The notes under the pieces were generated by a model. That model was given only the letters and a program-made list of their open reading frames with translations. It was not told the DNA's origin and ran no database searches. Source: Globodera rostochiensis (Eukaryota; Nematoda; Chromadorea; Rhabditida; Heteroderidae). Taken from it: a stretch of 64,000 bases of DNA. Where the stretch lies: contig JAEVLN010000013.1 in NCBI GenBank assembly GCA_018350325.1, forward strand, positions 2,232,001 to 2,296,000. Direction: 5' to 3'. How positions within the stretch are numbered: the first letter of the stretch is position 1; every line of letters starts with the position of its first letter. The position numbers and the translations under genes are program-made. Positions 49,246-61,866 of the stretch are shown one piece after another.

Positions 49246-50606
49246 CCACAACCTCTGTCACAAATTAATTTTCCATTTTGTTAATTTTGGAAAAGCGAAA
49301 TAAGGATTTATTCTCAAAACAGCCAAAATTTCATTTTCACATCTTCGATGTTGTTTTTTATATTAAAGATTTGAGCCATTTTTTTACATTAAATAACGGT
49401 TCACTCTTTTTTTAGTATTTTCAATGTCATCATTCTTGAAACCAAAAAGAAATTGAATGAAGCAAGTACACCTCTACACGTTTACCAAAATGAGTACCCG
49501 GCACCCAGACGTGAGCGTCCAATTGTACGCGACGTACCAGATTTCCATAAAAGCTTTATTTAGTTAAATATATCATTGGATCAATCCATCGACATTTGAT
49601 GGGCTTATTTATGGGACGGATTTAATTTACATACAGCAATTTGTTTCTGTATGCGGTGGAATTTGCGACAAGCGAACAAAAAACGAGTGTCAGGTACATT
49701 TCATGAAACTGAGTGAGTGTAGAACGGCTGTATTGGCTGATTGATCGATGACAGGCAACGGAACAAATTGATTAGAAAGGAAAAACGAATGAGGTGAGAA
49801 TGGTTGTATTTATGTTTTATGAATGTTTTATGAGCCAACGAATGTGAGAGGTGAAAAAAGACACCGATAATGCGAGGGTAAGCCATTTCTGTTCCATTTG
49901 AATCTCTCATTTCGATCACTTTCAAAACATTGTCGGCGTCCATTTTCGGAACAATATAAAACGATTTCCTACTCTTGCGTAAGTAACTAGCCGTGGGGCC
50001 GGCTCCGGCGCGGACAAGTCGAGACGGGGCGGGGCAAATTGGACCCCCCTCCCCCACTTCCCCTGCCAACCAATAATAAATAATACGAATTTGCTTGGCG
50101 GGCGAAGAACCCAATGGGAAGAATAAGCGATGAAACAAAAGTGGACAAGTTGAGAAAGTGAATGGTTAAAGGGATGGACGAATGGGGAAAGCATCAAAGC
50201 TTAGTTTGTCAACAACAATTGAGCTCCCTCGGGTTAGCCAAGCTTAGTACACCCAACAACGGTACAATTCCCTGAGATTGGCAATGAGAGAACCGGCAAA
50301 GAAAGGTGCAAAGTGACGATGACTCATCAATGGCCACGACCACTGATCCTTCCTTCACACCATCACGCCACGTATCTGTTGGAACTCGACTGAAATGCTT
50401 TCCAATTGATTGCGTAACGAATGGAAGATTTTTGAGGAATGAACGGATGGTTAGAAGGAAACGATTGAAACGAGTGCAGCACTATGTTCGCTCAAAAGAG
50501 TTGGGAAAGAGAGAATGAAAACGTCACAATAACTCCCGGAAGATTGGAATCAAATCAATTGGCTCCGTGTGCAGATGAAGACGGAGGAAAAGCCATTGGT
50601 TCCATC
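49246..50606. other. 3' flank of hbl-1, presumed 3' UTR in part
   Basis: There is no gene here. On the minus strand it is the downstream region of hbl-1. An AATAAA on that strand is seen at 49556-49561, about 1.05 kb from the stop codon. One microRNA seed match is described separately. Confidence 0.45.
50269..50276 (-). promoter_or_regulatory. Perfect 8-mer lin-4 seed site 3' of hbl-1
   Basis: On the transcript strand the sequence is CTCAGGGA, the exact complement of the lin-4 5' end (UCCCUGAG). It lies about 330 nt after the hbl-1 stop codon. In C. elegans, hbl-1 is repressed through its 3' UTR by lin-4 and let-7-family microRNAs. No let-7 seed site (CTACCTC) was found between 49680 and 50606. 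Confidence 0.5.
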
Positions 50607-53600
50607 TTATTCATGCTTCGCCTGGTAGAGGTGGAGGTTGAAGTCCAGCGAGGAAGAGGACAAATGGCCGCAGATGTTGCATTTGAACATGCTCTCACGG
50701 GCGTGGAATCCCCGATGAACTTGGTAAAGGGCGCTAAACGAAGAAAAGCATGGGCGGATTTACGGGGAAGGACAGGGGGGAAGGGGACTTACGCGTCTTT
50801 GAAGGCAATCTCACATTGTTGGCAAAAATAAGGCAAAGTGATTCCAGATGGGCCCTGAGATGTTAACTGAACTTCTGAGATATTTTAGAAATTATGCTGA
50901 CCTGAACGCCTCCAGAAAAAATTCCAGAGACAGTGCGTCCGTATCCCGCACCACCTCCAGCAGAAGTTTCCTCTTCACCAGCACTGGCTCTGGTTTCGAA
51001 GCCGTTGCTCAGCCCAGGAATGGAGCTCATCAGTCTGGGCATCACGTTTGTGATCACGCAAGTGCCAGTGGCGCCGCCTTCGGCAGTCGCTCGTCCCCGG
51101 TCTGGCTGTTCTTGCTGAAGAGCTTCAATTATTTTTTCCATGAACTTCTTCAACCGACCATCACCGTCGACCCTCCGCTATCATTGGCTGACTGGAAGGT
51201 GCCGCCACCGAAGGAAAACTCCCGCTTCAGCGACTTGCCGGTGGTGGAGTAGGAAAGTTGCTGCCGCTGGTTCGATGGCTCGTTGTTGTTTGACGTGGGG
51301 GTGGTGGTCGATGTGCCGTCGGTGGTGCACTCTCCGCCCCGGACGCTCTCCACTTCCGCCCCGCTGCTCGTCGCTGCCATCATTGTGGTGCCGTCGACCC
51401 GAGACGGCGGTTGTGCGACAGCCGCAAGAATTTCGACCACGGTCGTGGGGGTGAAGTGGGCGTGTTGTTCCACTTGGGCGTGCTGTTGGCGAATGCACTC
51501 CACCGCCTCGCGTTCCATCTGCAGCGCCCTCTCCTCCTCTGATGTCATTGTTGAGGGAAGTGGCGCCGAAACTGACAATTCCATAGGCACATCATCGTCT
51601 TTTTGCTGCTGCTGAGAACCCGTGGTGACCATCGCTAATGCACGACTAAGCAAGGAGTGGGCGACACTTTGCTGGTGATGGGACAGCGGGGACGGCATCA
51701 GCTGGTGGGGATGTGCAGCTCCTTCGCCCCCGGGGATGAGTTCCTGGTGAAGCAGGGCTGAAACAAAAGGGCCGCAAGGCATTTCTATAATCACCACCAA
51801 ATCCCACACCCTCACCCGTCACTCTCTGATAGATAGTCGCCAACGCGTGTTGCTCGTTGTTCAATGCCGTGGACATCGGGTGCTGTGCGAGGATCAAATG
51901 GACGAGCAAATGCTGTGATACATAATGCTTTACGCGGGTACTGTCAGCCGGTGGTCCGTACCTTATTCATCTCGTCAATGTTCCCCGTGCTGTAGCTGCA
52001 ATGTGGACAGTTCACCATTGCATTCCGAATAAACCCGTTCATCTGATCCAGCTGAACACCGCCAAAGGTTGGTCGTTAATAGAGCAACAACAAACAGTAC
52101 GGTACAAGTTCTACCTGTTGCTGCAGCATCAGCCGATGGGAAGTCATCTCCAACTCGGCGGTGTCACCCGGTGGAGGGCCATTAAGCAGCGAGTCGTGTT
52201 GATGGACTGTGGAGGGCAGCGCCACAATTAGTTCTGATGCTCCTTCCGGGTGTCCATCTGACGGGAGGGCGCCCATTGGGGCACCGTTCTCAAAAGAAGC
52301 CGTGTCCTCGCGTCCAATCGAAGAACTGGACGCATTTTCAGGCCGTTCTGGACGAGAATTTTGATAGATAAAAGTTTACGGGATCCGGACTTAAATTAAA
52401 GATTTTTTTGCTAAAAAATTTTGTTTTACAATATGCAAATTTTAATTTTCAAAGTAACAACAATGTGAAACTTAAACAAATTACTATATGTACCTGATTT
52501 CAGTTTTTGCAATTTAAGACTTTTGACAGCTCTAGAATTCATAAAAAATTAAAGGAAAAAACCGAGAGGTGTCCAAAAAGCAAAATACTCCAATGATGAA
52601 ATGTAAAAGACACCAAACGGATGGCCTTCCCCCTCCAACAGACCCTCTCCGTGACTGTCGCTGCTGTCCACAAATCCGCTGGGTCCGGGTGCTCTTTTGT
52701 GGTTGTACTTTTTCAGGTGCATCTTCAAACTGTGACAGTATTTGGTCTGATAAGTGCAGTCCTGACAACGGAACTGATAGACGGGAGTGTGCGACTTCAT
52801 ATGCGAGTTCAGCATCGATTTGTTCACACAAGCTGGACGGGGGGGGGGGTAGTGTTTATAAGCACCATCCCATTCATTGCCTTACTGTAATCGCAAATGG
52901 TGCACTTGAAGGGCTTTTGGCCATTATGGTTGCGGTAGTGGTACTCCAGGTGGTGCTTGTACTCTGTCACAAAGTCGCACAGAGCGCAAGTCAGTTGCTT
53001 CTGTTTGGGAATGTGCAGGCGCGCGTGTGCCCACTGCTCCTTTTTACTGCGACTGATGTGCTGACACTGCTTGCACTTGTACTGCTTAGGCTTCCCTGAC
53101 CGTCGTGGCGTGTCCTGCTTCTCATCACTGCCGTTCTGTTGAGTACTCTGCTGTTGATTAGTGTCTGTCCCTATAAGCCCCTGAAATTCGGCTCAGATTC
53201 CCGCTTCGACATCCAATCAAGTAATTTACCATATCAGCGCCAATTTGCAATTCTCCGAAGTTCAGCGAGTTTGTCGTCGACGTTGTCAGCAAAGCAGTGT
53301 GCCGCTCCGTCAGAGCTCGCAACTGTTCCAACGGAATGTGGCCGACGTCTCCCATCTGAGGAGAGTTGCTGAGCGGTTTGTCGGTGGGACCGTTGTTGGT
53401 GATCGCATCTGTGCATATCTTCAAAAGAGCGTCAGTGGAGTTGGAGAATTGGACGAGGGGATTTGTGTTGTTGAGCATGGACTGGAGAGACTCCAAGGCA
53501 AGTGTTCCGTTGGCAGAGTTGTCACCCGCCGACAACACGCTTAACTCGAAAGGTTTGGGCTCGTTTTGCTCCAGCATTTTAGGGGTGTAATTTTCTTAAC

Positions 53601-54834
53601 GAGTTTTCGAAAAATGTTCGATTTTTAGGGATGCATTTTCCGTTTTTATTCATCTCAGTGCCCGCACTTAACAAATAAGTGCCTAACACTTCAGTGCCCA
53701 TTAATGCTACATTTCGTGCCCGCATTTTTTAGCTTTTAAGACAATTTTTACCAAAACAAATAAAAAATCTCAAACGGACGGCCCCTCGGGGGATTGGGAA
53801 GGGGTTGGAGTGATTTGGGGCTGGATGGGCAAACTCATCTTAATCCCAAAAATTACATACCCTAAATGCTGTAAATTTGATTGGGCTAAAATACACCAAA
53901 TTTGTCAGCATCTTTATTTAGGAAAAAAATTCTGGCACTAAAATGTGTCTCCCCCACCCCCACCTGTTCAACAAGCTCATGCCGTCCGACGACATCCCGT
54001 GATTGACAACTATTTGCTGGGCAAGGCATTTGTCTCCGCCCGAATCTCTGTTGTAAGTTGGCGAATGTTGCTTAAGTGTCGCGGGCATCGGAGGCGGCGA
54101 TTGGATGTTGATGCCAGCGGCTAGCCTTTGCTCGCGCTTGTGCGACTGCAGCATGTGCTTCTTCAGCCTGCCTTCTGTGCGGGTCTCAAACTTGCAAATC
54201 GGGCATTGGTGCGTGCTGCAAACTCCGAATTGTGTCTCTATCGCAGACTTCGACTGACCTGTGCGTATTCCGATGCGAGTTGTAGTGGAATTTGGAAGAA
54301 CAACTGAAGCCACAATCCGGACACACCAGTGCATTGGTTGGGAAGTCACCGCTGTTTTCGTCCGGCGCCTCCAACCCCGGTGCCCGGAAGAAAGTTCTGC
54401 CGGTGTTCCGCTGCTGGAACTGATGGAGCTGTGGCTGGGGTTGTTCCACTCTGCCATTGTTGCTGGTTGTTTCACCGGTCGAAGTGATTCCAATGGAATT
54501 TGGCTGTTGAAAGGAGTTGTCGTTGCTCGAAGTCTCGGTACAAACGGTGGTGGTGTTGCGACAGGCCCCTGGAGAGAGAATGGAAGAAGGCTTTGTTGTG
54601 TCGATATTCGAACTGCTCGATATCTGTTGCGTTGTCGAAGGAGCACTGGTTGTTTCTATTTTGATCGCCGAAGCCTCTGACAGCTGATGTTGTTGAGAGC
54701 TGGAAGGCACATCGCCTGTGACTGGAAGGGTCATTGGTGGTGGAAGGGCTGACATGTTGGAGATCATGCTGCTAACGGACTGGTGGGATTAGCTTATTTT
54801 GATCGATGGACACTCACTTGAGCACCGTCTCCAT
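50607..54834 (-). CDS. hbl-1: Hunchback-like zinc-finger factor (HBL-1/LIN-57)
   Basis: This nuclear C2H2 transcription factor is the nematode hunchback orthologue that times early larval fates. The start at 54834 (METVL joined to [13 protein letters not shown]) gives a short first exon. Nine fingers can be seen. An N-terminal pair is [21 protein letters not shown] and [22 protein letters not shown]. The central hunchback block is [63 protein letters not shown] and [25 protein letters not shown]-terminal group is [32 protein letters not shown] and [23 protein letters not shown]. The stop is at 50607-50609. The EYKHHLEYH and [10 protein letters not shown] segments are diagnostic for hunchback. 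Long Q/S/T-rich linkers separate the blocks. A G/C run sits in the intron between fingers 4 and 5 (near 52840). Confidence 0.93.
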
Positions 54835-55324
54835 TTTGCCCTAATTTGTCCGACCCGTTTCTCTGGCATTCAACGGCTGCCATTCCGGCCACGGCCTCCC
54901 GCCTTCAGCTTCATCTTTAGCATTCTTGTTCACGGGAAGAATAACTGAAACGTCTGAGGGAATTAGAAAAACTGCACTTTGTTATGGAAAGTGAAACAAA
55001 GTTAGCACTTGCGCAGGTCTCCCCCCCCCCTCCCCCCCTTCCCCGCGTTCAATTCACGTTGCCAGTTTATCTTATTTTTGAATAAAGAAAGCCAGCTGTT
55101 GTCTATGCCGAGGACGGGGAAAGGACGGACGGGAAGGAAGCAAAAACTGGGAAAGTCACTTGACCGAGAAAAATAGCTGATGAGAGGGAGAGGAGGAGAG
55201 GAGGAGGAAAAAAAGCAAAAGAGAGAAAAAGAAAGGGGAGGGAAGAAGAGAAAAGGGCAAATAAAGGGAGAGAGAAGCTCGTGCATTTCTCTTTATTGTT
55301 TTATTTTTTCTATCTGACTTCTTC

Positions 55325-55640
55325 TTCATTCCCACTCCCTCCCTCCTTTTCTCTCTCTTTCACTCTCTCCCTCTTCTCCTTCATTCCCACTCCCTCCCTC
55401 CCTCCTTTTCTCTCTCTTTCACTCTCTCCCTCTTCTCCTTCATTCCCACTCCCTCCCTCCCTCCTTTTCTCTCTCTTTCACTCTCTCCCTCTTCTCCTTC
55501 ATTCCCACTCCCTCCCTCCCTCCTTTTCTCTCTCTTTCACTCTCTCCCTCTTCTCCCTTTCACTCCACCCCTCTCACCCTCTTCTTTCTTCTCCTTCATT
55601 CCCACTCCCTCCCTCCCTCCTTTTCTCTCTCTCTCTCTTC
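55325..55640. repeat. ~59-bp CT-rich tandem repeat
   Basis: About five copies of a unit reading TTCATTCCCACTCCCTCCCT, CCTTTTCTCTCTCTTTCACT, CTCTCCCTCTTCTCC. The first three junctions are almost identical; the fourth copy has an insertion near 55555-55590. Confidence 0.9.
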
Positions 55641-58039
55641 CCTCTCTCCCTAGCTTCCCCCCCCCTTCTTCGATAGAAACCGTCCCCTTTCCCTGCAGCA
55701 AAGCGTTGCTGACAGCCGCACTCTGCCTTATTCCTTCTCTAACCGTACTCTTTTTTATCTCTTCTATCGTTTCTTTCTTGTCTTCTCTTTCTCCCTCCCC
55801 GCCATTCACTTCACACAGATATTTTTCATTACAACTGCTGGAAAGGGTGAATTGCTTGTGGGAGCCGTGGTGAGAGAGAAAAAAAAGAAAGAAGGCGGGC
55901 GGAGGGAAAATGAAGAAGCACCAACTGGTTTTTCTTTTTTCAGGGTAATGCACCACAACCCATGGAAAAACGCTCACTGCCCCCCCCCCCCCCCCCCCTC
56001 CGCTCATTTTTGTTTTGGTTGAGAATTTTGGAATGGGGAGGGGGAGGGGGAGGGGGAGGGTAATGGCGAGTGAGACCGATAATAGGTGAAATGAGCGATA
56101 AAGTGAGGGCAAAGAAACAGAGAGTGGCAGATCATGAGAGGTAAAGCGAAGGGACGTGACAGATGGAGCGACTGCGAGGTGCTGACAGATAAAGAGAGAT
56201 TGGGGAAAATCTGAAAAAATGCAAATTTTTTGTATTCTGTTACGGCAAGCAAAGATTTATAAATGAACTAATGAATACTTTGGGGGGGGGGGAACTCAAT
56301 TATCAATTAACTAAGATAGCAACTTTTATGAACCACAAGAACAGAATGGATGTGAGAAACGGATGGAATGGATGTGGTGAAAATAAAATGAGAATAACAA
56401 GAAGTACGGACGAGGGGGGGGGGCGGGGTTCGGCCAACCGGCGCCGGGGTGGTCACTCCACTCTCGCCATCCCCCGCCCACCCTCCCCCACAGCGACCCC
56501 GATGAGATGACCAACCCCAAGGCGACGTTCCTAGCACGGGCTTTCCCCGACGACCCTCGGCTGGATGCATATTTTGTTATTTTGTCGCCTATGCCCTCTC
56601 TCTGTTCTGTGTTTGTGTTCTTCTGCCGTCCGTTTACTCTCCACCAATCTCCGGTTGTCTCTGTCCCTCTGACCTCCTCCTCCAATGCCGTTCATCCCTT
56701 CAAACCCGTGTTGTCTCCGTCTTCTCCTCTTCTTCTGTGCACTCTCTCCGTCTCCCAAACTCTCTGCATTGTTTTCGCATTGTCATTGCCTCTCCTTTTT
56801 CCGCCCCGACGGCGGAGTGACCGGAGCAGTGGTCATTCGGCGAAAAAGAGGACGAGGGACAGCTGTGGATGGACGGGGCACTGGCTGTCACCCCCGGGGG
56901 GACGCGAGAGATATTTGGGCAAGAAAGGGCAGTGAACACAACGACGAAACAGCAAAACAACGAACAGAATGTGGGCAAAAACAGGAGGGATGGTCGACTG
57001 GATGCAAATGCGAAATAAAGGGGACGACCCAAATCTCCCGAGTGACCCACCGCCCGCCCCTCAACTATACAATCCAATCTTATACATACGACACAAACAG
57101 CCTCCCCCCTACCTCTTCCAACTTTAAACAGAACGAAATTGGTGGAATACAAGGCAAAAACAGGACACATAAAAATGGTACAGAGGGAAATTGTTTAGCG
57201 AGGGGGGAATACGCAAATTAAATGGGGTGGGTTCATCTACTAAAGTCACACGGGCGCCTCCCAGCGGTCAACTGCCATTTCCACTCTGGCATCTGAGTAC
57301 CCCAAATCACCGTCAGCTCACCTCAAGGCATCCACCCACCCCTGCTGACCCGAACACACTCTCTCCCCTCATAGTCAGTGTATAGTCAATGACCGGTCAT
57401 CTCTAAAAAACGGGCGAACGAAGCCCCCACCAAAGGGGTGTGCTGGTTGGTGCTAGGAGAAAGGGTGGACATTGGGCACCGGCAGAACGAATGACCCCCA
57501 AAAATGCCCCCCCCCTCCCATCGTAACATTTATTTCCTAGTTCTTTTGACCTTTCATATCTTTCCTTTTACTTATTCGTTATTTGCCCGACATACAAAGC
57601 ATAAAGGATGAGAATTGTGGTCAGAAGCAAGACAAATTAAGGAAGGAAAATAAAATGTAAATTTCGACTTTCCTTCAATGATTTTGACACAAAATTCATT
57701 TAGCGGTGCGTTGGCAGAAAGGATTTCGAGAAGGGTGAAAATGGGGAGGGGGGGGGGGGAGATTATTATCACCCGTCTTTTGGGCGCAACGGTCAGTGGT
57801 CACTTCACCCAACTATCATATGGTATTTATTTGGGGAGACTTTGTCTGCTTGGGATGCACGAAAAATGCAACAAAAAAAAAGTCAAAAAAAGATGAAAGG
57901 AGGAGAAGGCAAATGCAATAAGGAAGAACGGCTAGCGGTGAGGGGAGGAGAACTACTGGCGCTTGTTTGATGATGGAAAAAGAAAGAATCGGACAAAATT
58001 CTATCGCACGCCATTTTTTATCCATCCCATCCCCTAACC

Positions 58040-58310
58040 ATAGCCGCACCCCCCCCCCCCCTCTCGCCCCCCCCACTCTTTTTTAACCCATACTCCCCCC
58101 CCCCCCCTCTCCCCCCCCCCCTCTCCTTCCCCCCCCCCTCTTTTTGACCCCCCCCCCCCCTCCCCTTTCCCCCCCCCCCAACTCTTTTTGAATCATACTC
58201 CCCCCCCCCTCCCCTCCCCCCCCCTCTCTCCTCCCACTCTTTTTGAACCCAACTCCCCCCCCCCTCCCCTCCCCCCCCCTCTCTCCCCCCCCTCCCCCAC
58301 TCTCTCCATT
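58040..58310. repeat. Poly-C / CTCTTTTTGAACC tandem array
   Basis: About six degenerate copies of C runs plus CTCTCCC and ACTCTTTTTGAACCCA. It resembles the 8.9-15.0 kb satellite in style but not in spacer sequence. Confidence 0.8.
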
Positions 58311-59032
58311 TTTGCCCTTCTCTTCCCCTTCTCCCCAGTCTTGCGAATCTTTCTCTCTCTTCCTGCTCACAGGGTAAGAATGTTGGAATAATGCTTAAGG
58401 TTGACACATGCAAAAGTGCTGCCCCATTCATTCCCCCCCCCCTCTCCAGCGTTTTTTCCCTTCATATGTTAGCTTCTTTCTCGTTCCTCGTTTGGTCCTC
58501 AAATTACTCTCTTTTCATACGCACTTTCCCAAGCTTTTGCTTTGGAACTGAAAAAAGCGTGACATTATTGGTTATTTAGTGGAGGAGAAAAGGGCAAAAA
58601 GCAGCTGAAATTGACATTAGGCCAAAGAGGCGGGAGGGAAAGCGAAATGACTCAGAGAAAGCGGCTCTGTCTTTAGGGTTAATATCCGTCCCATCAGCCG
58701 TATTTTCTGCAACAGTCCCCGCCCTTTCGGTTTTTTAAAATTTTGTATCCTTCCCTATTTTATTTATATTTACCATTGGAGTCAAGCGAGAAGTGAAATG
58801 TCGATGAATACTTTTAACCGGGCAGAATCAATTAAAAAAAAGGAGAATGTTGAGAAGGAGAATGTAGCAGTATAAATACGAATGGAGGAGAAGAAGATTC
58901 GAATTCTAACAGGTTACTGGGATGATGCTGAGGTAGAAGAGAAGAGAAGATGAGGGCAATCCTGCAGAATGGGTGTCCCTACTTCATACTTTGTTATTAG
59001 AGCTAAAAATTTATATTCGGGGGGTTTCGGGG

Positions 59033-59335
59033 TGCTGATTACGAATCTGACCTTAGATTTTGTCAAATCTTTTTTTGTCTAAGATTTTTCATCAAATTAC
59101 TTGATTTTGGTAATAGCCCTCATTTTCAAAAAAATCTATTCTTTTGCAAAAACAACAACCAAACGCATTAATTTGGATTTTTAGATATCAGATTCGAATT
59201 CTATGCATCAGAAAACCCCGGAAACGACCTTTTTCATTATTTATTGTAAAATTTAGAAAATCAATTTTTTGAAAAATTCGAATTCGGGTCCGGGGTTCGA
59301 AATCGGGCAAAATGGAGGTCAGATTCGGATTCTAC
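59033..59335. repeat. Palindromic core repeat copy
   Basis: The left arm GATTACGAATCTGACC is degraded. The right arm GAATTCGGGTCCGGGGTTCG then AATGGAGGTCAGATTCGG is well kept. The arms are about 220 bp apart. Confidence 0.65.
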
Positions 59336-59612
59336 GTCCCAGAACAGCCCTAAAACTATTTTCTAACGACTTTATAAATTGTTTTCATTTTTTGAAAAAA
59401 AAAAATTGGGACACCCATTCTGCAGGATTGCCAAGATGAGGAAGTCGGGTTACGTGCAGCTGAAAATTGATTAAAATATAAAAACAATACATACATTACA
59501 TATTATTTATTTTGACTTTGAAACCAAAACTTAACAAAATTCGAAAAATAAGGACGGAGGCTGAAACAAGGACAAATCTTACAAATAAGGCCATTTTTAG
59601 GGGGGGGGGGGT

Positions 59613-59659
59613 GGTAAATTGCTCTTTGGTAAATTGCTCTCCGACCATTTTTGGAAAAT
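59613..59659. repeat. Left part of a GGAAAATTGCTCTCC array split by element D
   Basis: Two units of GGTAAATTGCTCTYY lie here, and four more (GGAAAATTGCTCTCC, GGAAAATTTCTCTCC) continue at 60139-60215 in the same orientation after element D. Element D therefore inserted into an existing short tandem array. Confidence 0.75.
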
Positions 59660-60138
59660 GGTGTCCGGACATTTGGCACATTGGACATTTGGCACACGGT
59701 CATTTCACACACTGGGGGGGGGGGGGGGGGGGAAACGACGTTTCACACATAAATTTCGCACACATTCAATAAAAGCTTGTAAAGTATTTGATAGATGAAT
59801 AAATTTGAAATTAAGATAAAGTTGAAATAATTTGGCTAAATTCCACTCAAAAATTCATTACGTTATCAAAACAAACTCAAAAAACACAATGTCAACCTAT
59901 TTGGCCAACTTTTGGTAGCTCATAACTTTCTTCAAAGAGACTCCCGGCACAAACTTTTTGCGAATTCTTATCGATTGATAGTATTTTTATTCGTTAACCA
60001 TTCAATGTGCGAGCGATGTGCCAAATGTCCTTTTTACTCCCAGTGTGTGAAACGTCCGTTTTTTCACTAGTGTGCGAAATGTCCAGTGTGCCAAATGTCA
60101 ATGTGCCAAATGTCCAATGTGCCAAATGTCCGATAGCC
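59660..60138. mobile_element. Tandem-terminus element D, unit ACATTTGGCACATTGG
   Basis: The left end GGTGTCCGGACATTTGGC and the right end (reverse complement) GGCTATCGGACATTTGGC continue into two or three inverted ACATTTGGCACATTGG units, then CATTTCACACACTGG / CATTTCGCACACTAG. The flanks TTGGAAAAT at 59651-59659 and 60139-60147 are a perfect 9-bp duplication. The interior is unrelated to elements A and B and includes a Merlin-like arm fragment near 59925-59985. Confidence 0.9.
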
Positions 60139-60477
60139 TTGGAAAATTGCTCTCCGTGAAAAAAAGAGGAAAATTGCTCTCGGAAAATTTCTCTCCAACC
60201 CGGAAAAAAGCTCTCCGTGAGAAAAAATAAAAATAGCAAAATTCATCCCGGACTTAGGCCTAAGCCTAACAAACCCCAAGTCTCTAACTTTTTCCCTAAG
60301 TTAAATTCAATCCAAAAATATTTTTAAAAAATCTGAAATACTTTAAAAGGTCAAAACTTCATAAATAATACAAATTTAAATTTTTTTTTGTCAAATCCTT
60401 CATAAAATTTCCATGTGTTTCCGACAGTAGTTGATTTCGACAGTGGACTTCGAGGAAAATATGGATCATATGGCCCA

Positions 60478-60605
60478 GAGGCAAAACGGAACAAATTATA
60501 TATCATTCACTTCTCTGGGCTGTAATATAAGAATCCGGAAAAATTTTTTGCGGCAACCATTCCCCGAAGAGTTACAGACACGGGACTGAAGTGTCTTTTG
60601 ACTGG
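60478..60605. repeat. Copy of the centre of the 6.2-6.9 kb foldback element
   Basis: GAGGCAAAACGGAACAAATT, CTCTGGGCTGTAATATAAG and GTTACAGACACGGGACTGA match 6473-6590 almost base for base. The inverted arms are not present here. Confidence 0.85.
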
Positions 60606-61251
60606 GGACTCAGTTGTCCACTGATTAAAAAATGGGCAAAATCACTCATATAGGCTTTCAAAATTAGAAATTAGTTGATAGAAAATGAGATTTAAAGTGG
60701 TTTTTGAACCGGTTTAAATTTTTGAAAATTAACGAAAAAACGACTTTTAAGTAAACCAAAGCCCGAAGGGGGAAAAGTTAGACAATAAAGTGGAAAATAG
60801 CAGCCAAAGTACCGCACACTCGACTACGGCTTTATGTCATATTTTGCAATTTTTGGTGCATATTTTATGCGCATATTTCAAGATTTTATAAGCATATTTT
60901 TGGACGCCCTAGGGATAACTAGAGACGAGATTTATATGGATTAAAAAACGTCAAATATGGACTAAAAAACCCCTAAATATGGACCAAAAATCCCAAAAAG
61001 TGCCAACTTTTTTCATTGTTGCTTCCGCGCAATTTTTGCAGATTCGTGCGTTAGGCTTAGAATGGAGTTGATTGGTCATTGTTTCTGGGCCTTATGATCA
61101 ACATTTACCAAATGTCTTTTAAAGTTAAGGATTTTTCTATCTAAAATAAAAAGCTCGAATCTACTAGATATTTAGACTTTTTGAAGCTCTTTTAATATTC
61201 ATACAAGAATTTTATTATAGATTAACTCCGGAACATGAAAGCTCCTTAGAC

Positions 61252-61866
61252 CAGGGTTGTGATCTCAAATTTTTAAAAGCAGCATCAGACTGTAAAAAAA
61301 GCAGCATTGAGCACCAAAAAGCCGACATTTCTTCATTAAAATCAAAATTTAAGTAAAACTCCCTTAATTGTTTATATTTCTGGGTATAAACAATTGGGTT
61401 GAGCAATTTCCTGTCACAAATTAGCATTTTTTTCAATTTTTTCCTTTTTTTTGCACATAATTTTTTTTAATTTTGGGGAAAAAGGGGAGGGGGTCGGCGG
61501 TGCCGATAGGCGCCGCCGAGAAAATTTTGGGATTTTTTACTCATTTTGTTAAGGAATTTTCAACCAAAGTTGGAAGAAATGTGATGCTTTTCCCAAAAAA
61601 CCTAATCAACAAAAAAGTAGAAAGCAGCATTTGGACGAGTCCCTTGAATTCAATTTCATATAAAGAAAGAATTCTCGTTTGTTGGACATTTTCTTCAATT
61701 TTTACTGCATTTTTGTTGAACAAATAGTCGAAAAATCACATTAAATGTTACATTTTTAAGTAACATTATGCCAAATATTTAAATTTATAAGCATTTTTTA
61801 AAAATTTTTCTTAATGTTCCAAAAAAACCACAAAAAGCTGCTAAAGCAGCAGATATCACAACCCTG
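61252..61866. mobile_element. hAT-like MITE with CAGGGTTGTGAT termini
   Basis: Left CAGGGTTGTGATCTCA and right GATATCACAACCCTG are inverted ends. The flanks CCTTAGAC at 61244-61251 and 61867-61874 are a perfect 8-bp duplication. A GGCGGTGCCGATAGGCGCC hairpin lies near 61497. A degraded relative starts at 44565. Confidence 0.92.

Larger units (their letters stand above)
54835..59032. other. Upstream region of hbl-1, low complexity, no gene recognised
   Basis: This 4.2-kb stretch holds purine/pyrimidine-biased DNA, C/G runs (near 55021, 55980, 56281, 56416, 57750 and 58050) and two tandem arrays listed separately. Several open frames (e.g. 56507-56935, 56700-57170 minus) show no recognisable domain. 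It may contain hbl-1 5' UTR exons or regulatory DNA, but no element can be named. Confidence 0.45.

Noticed and set aside
55281..55676. 131-codon Ser/Phe/Leu-rich frame resembling a membrane protein
   Set aside because: It is the translation of the ~59-bp CT-rich tandem repeat.
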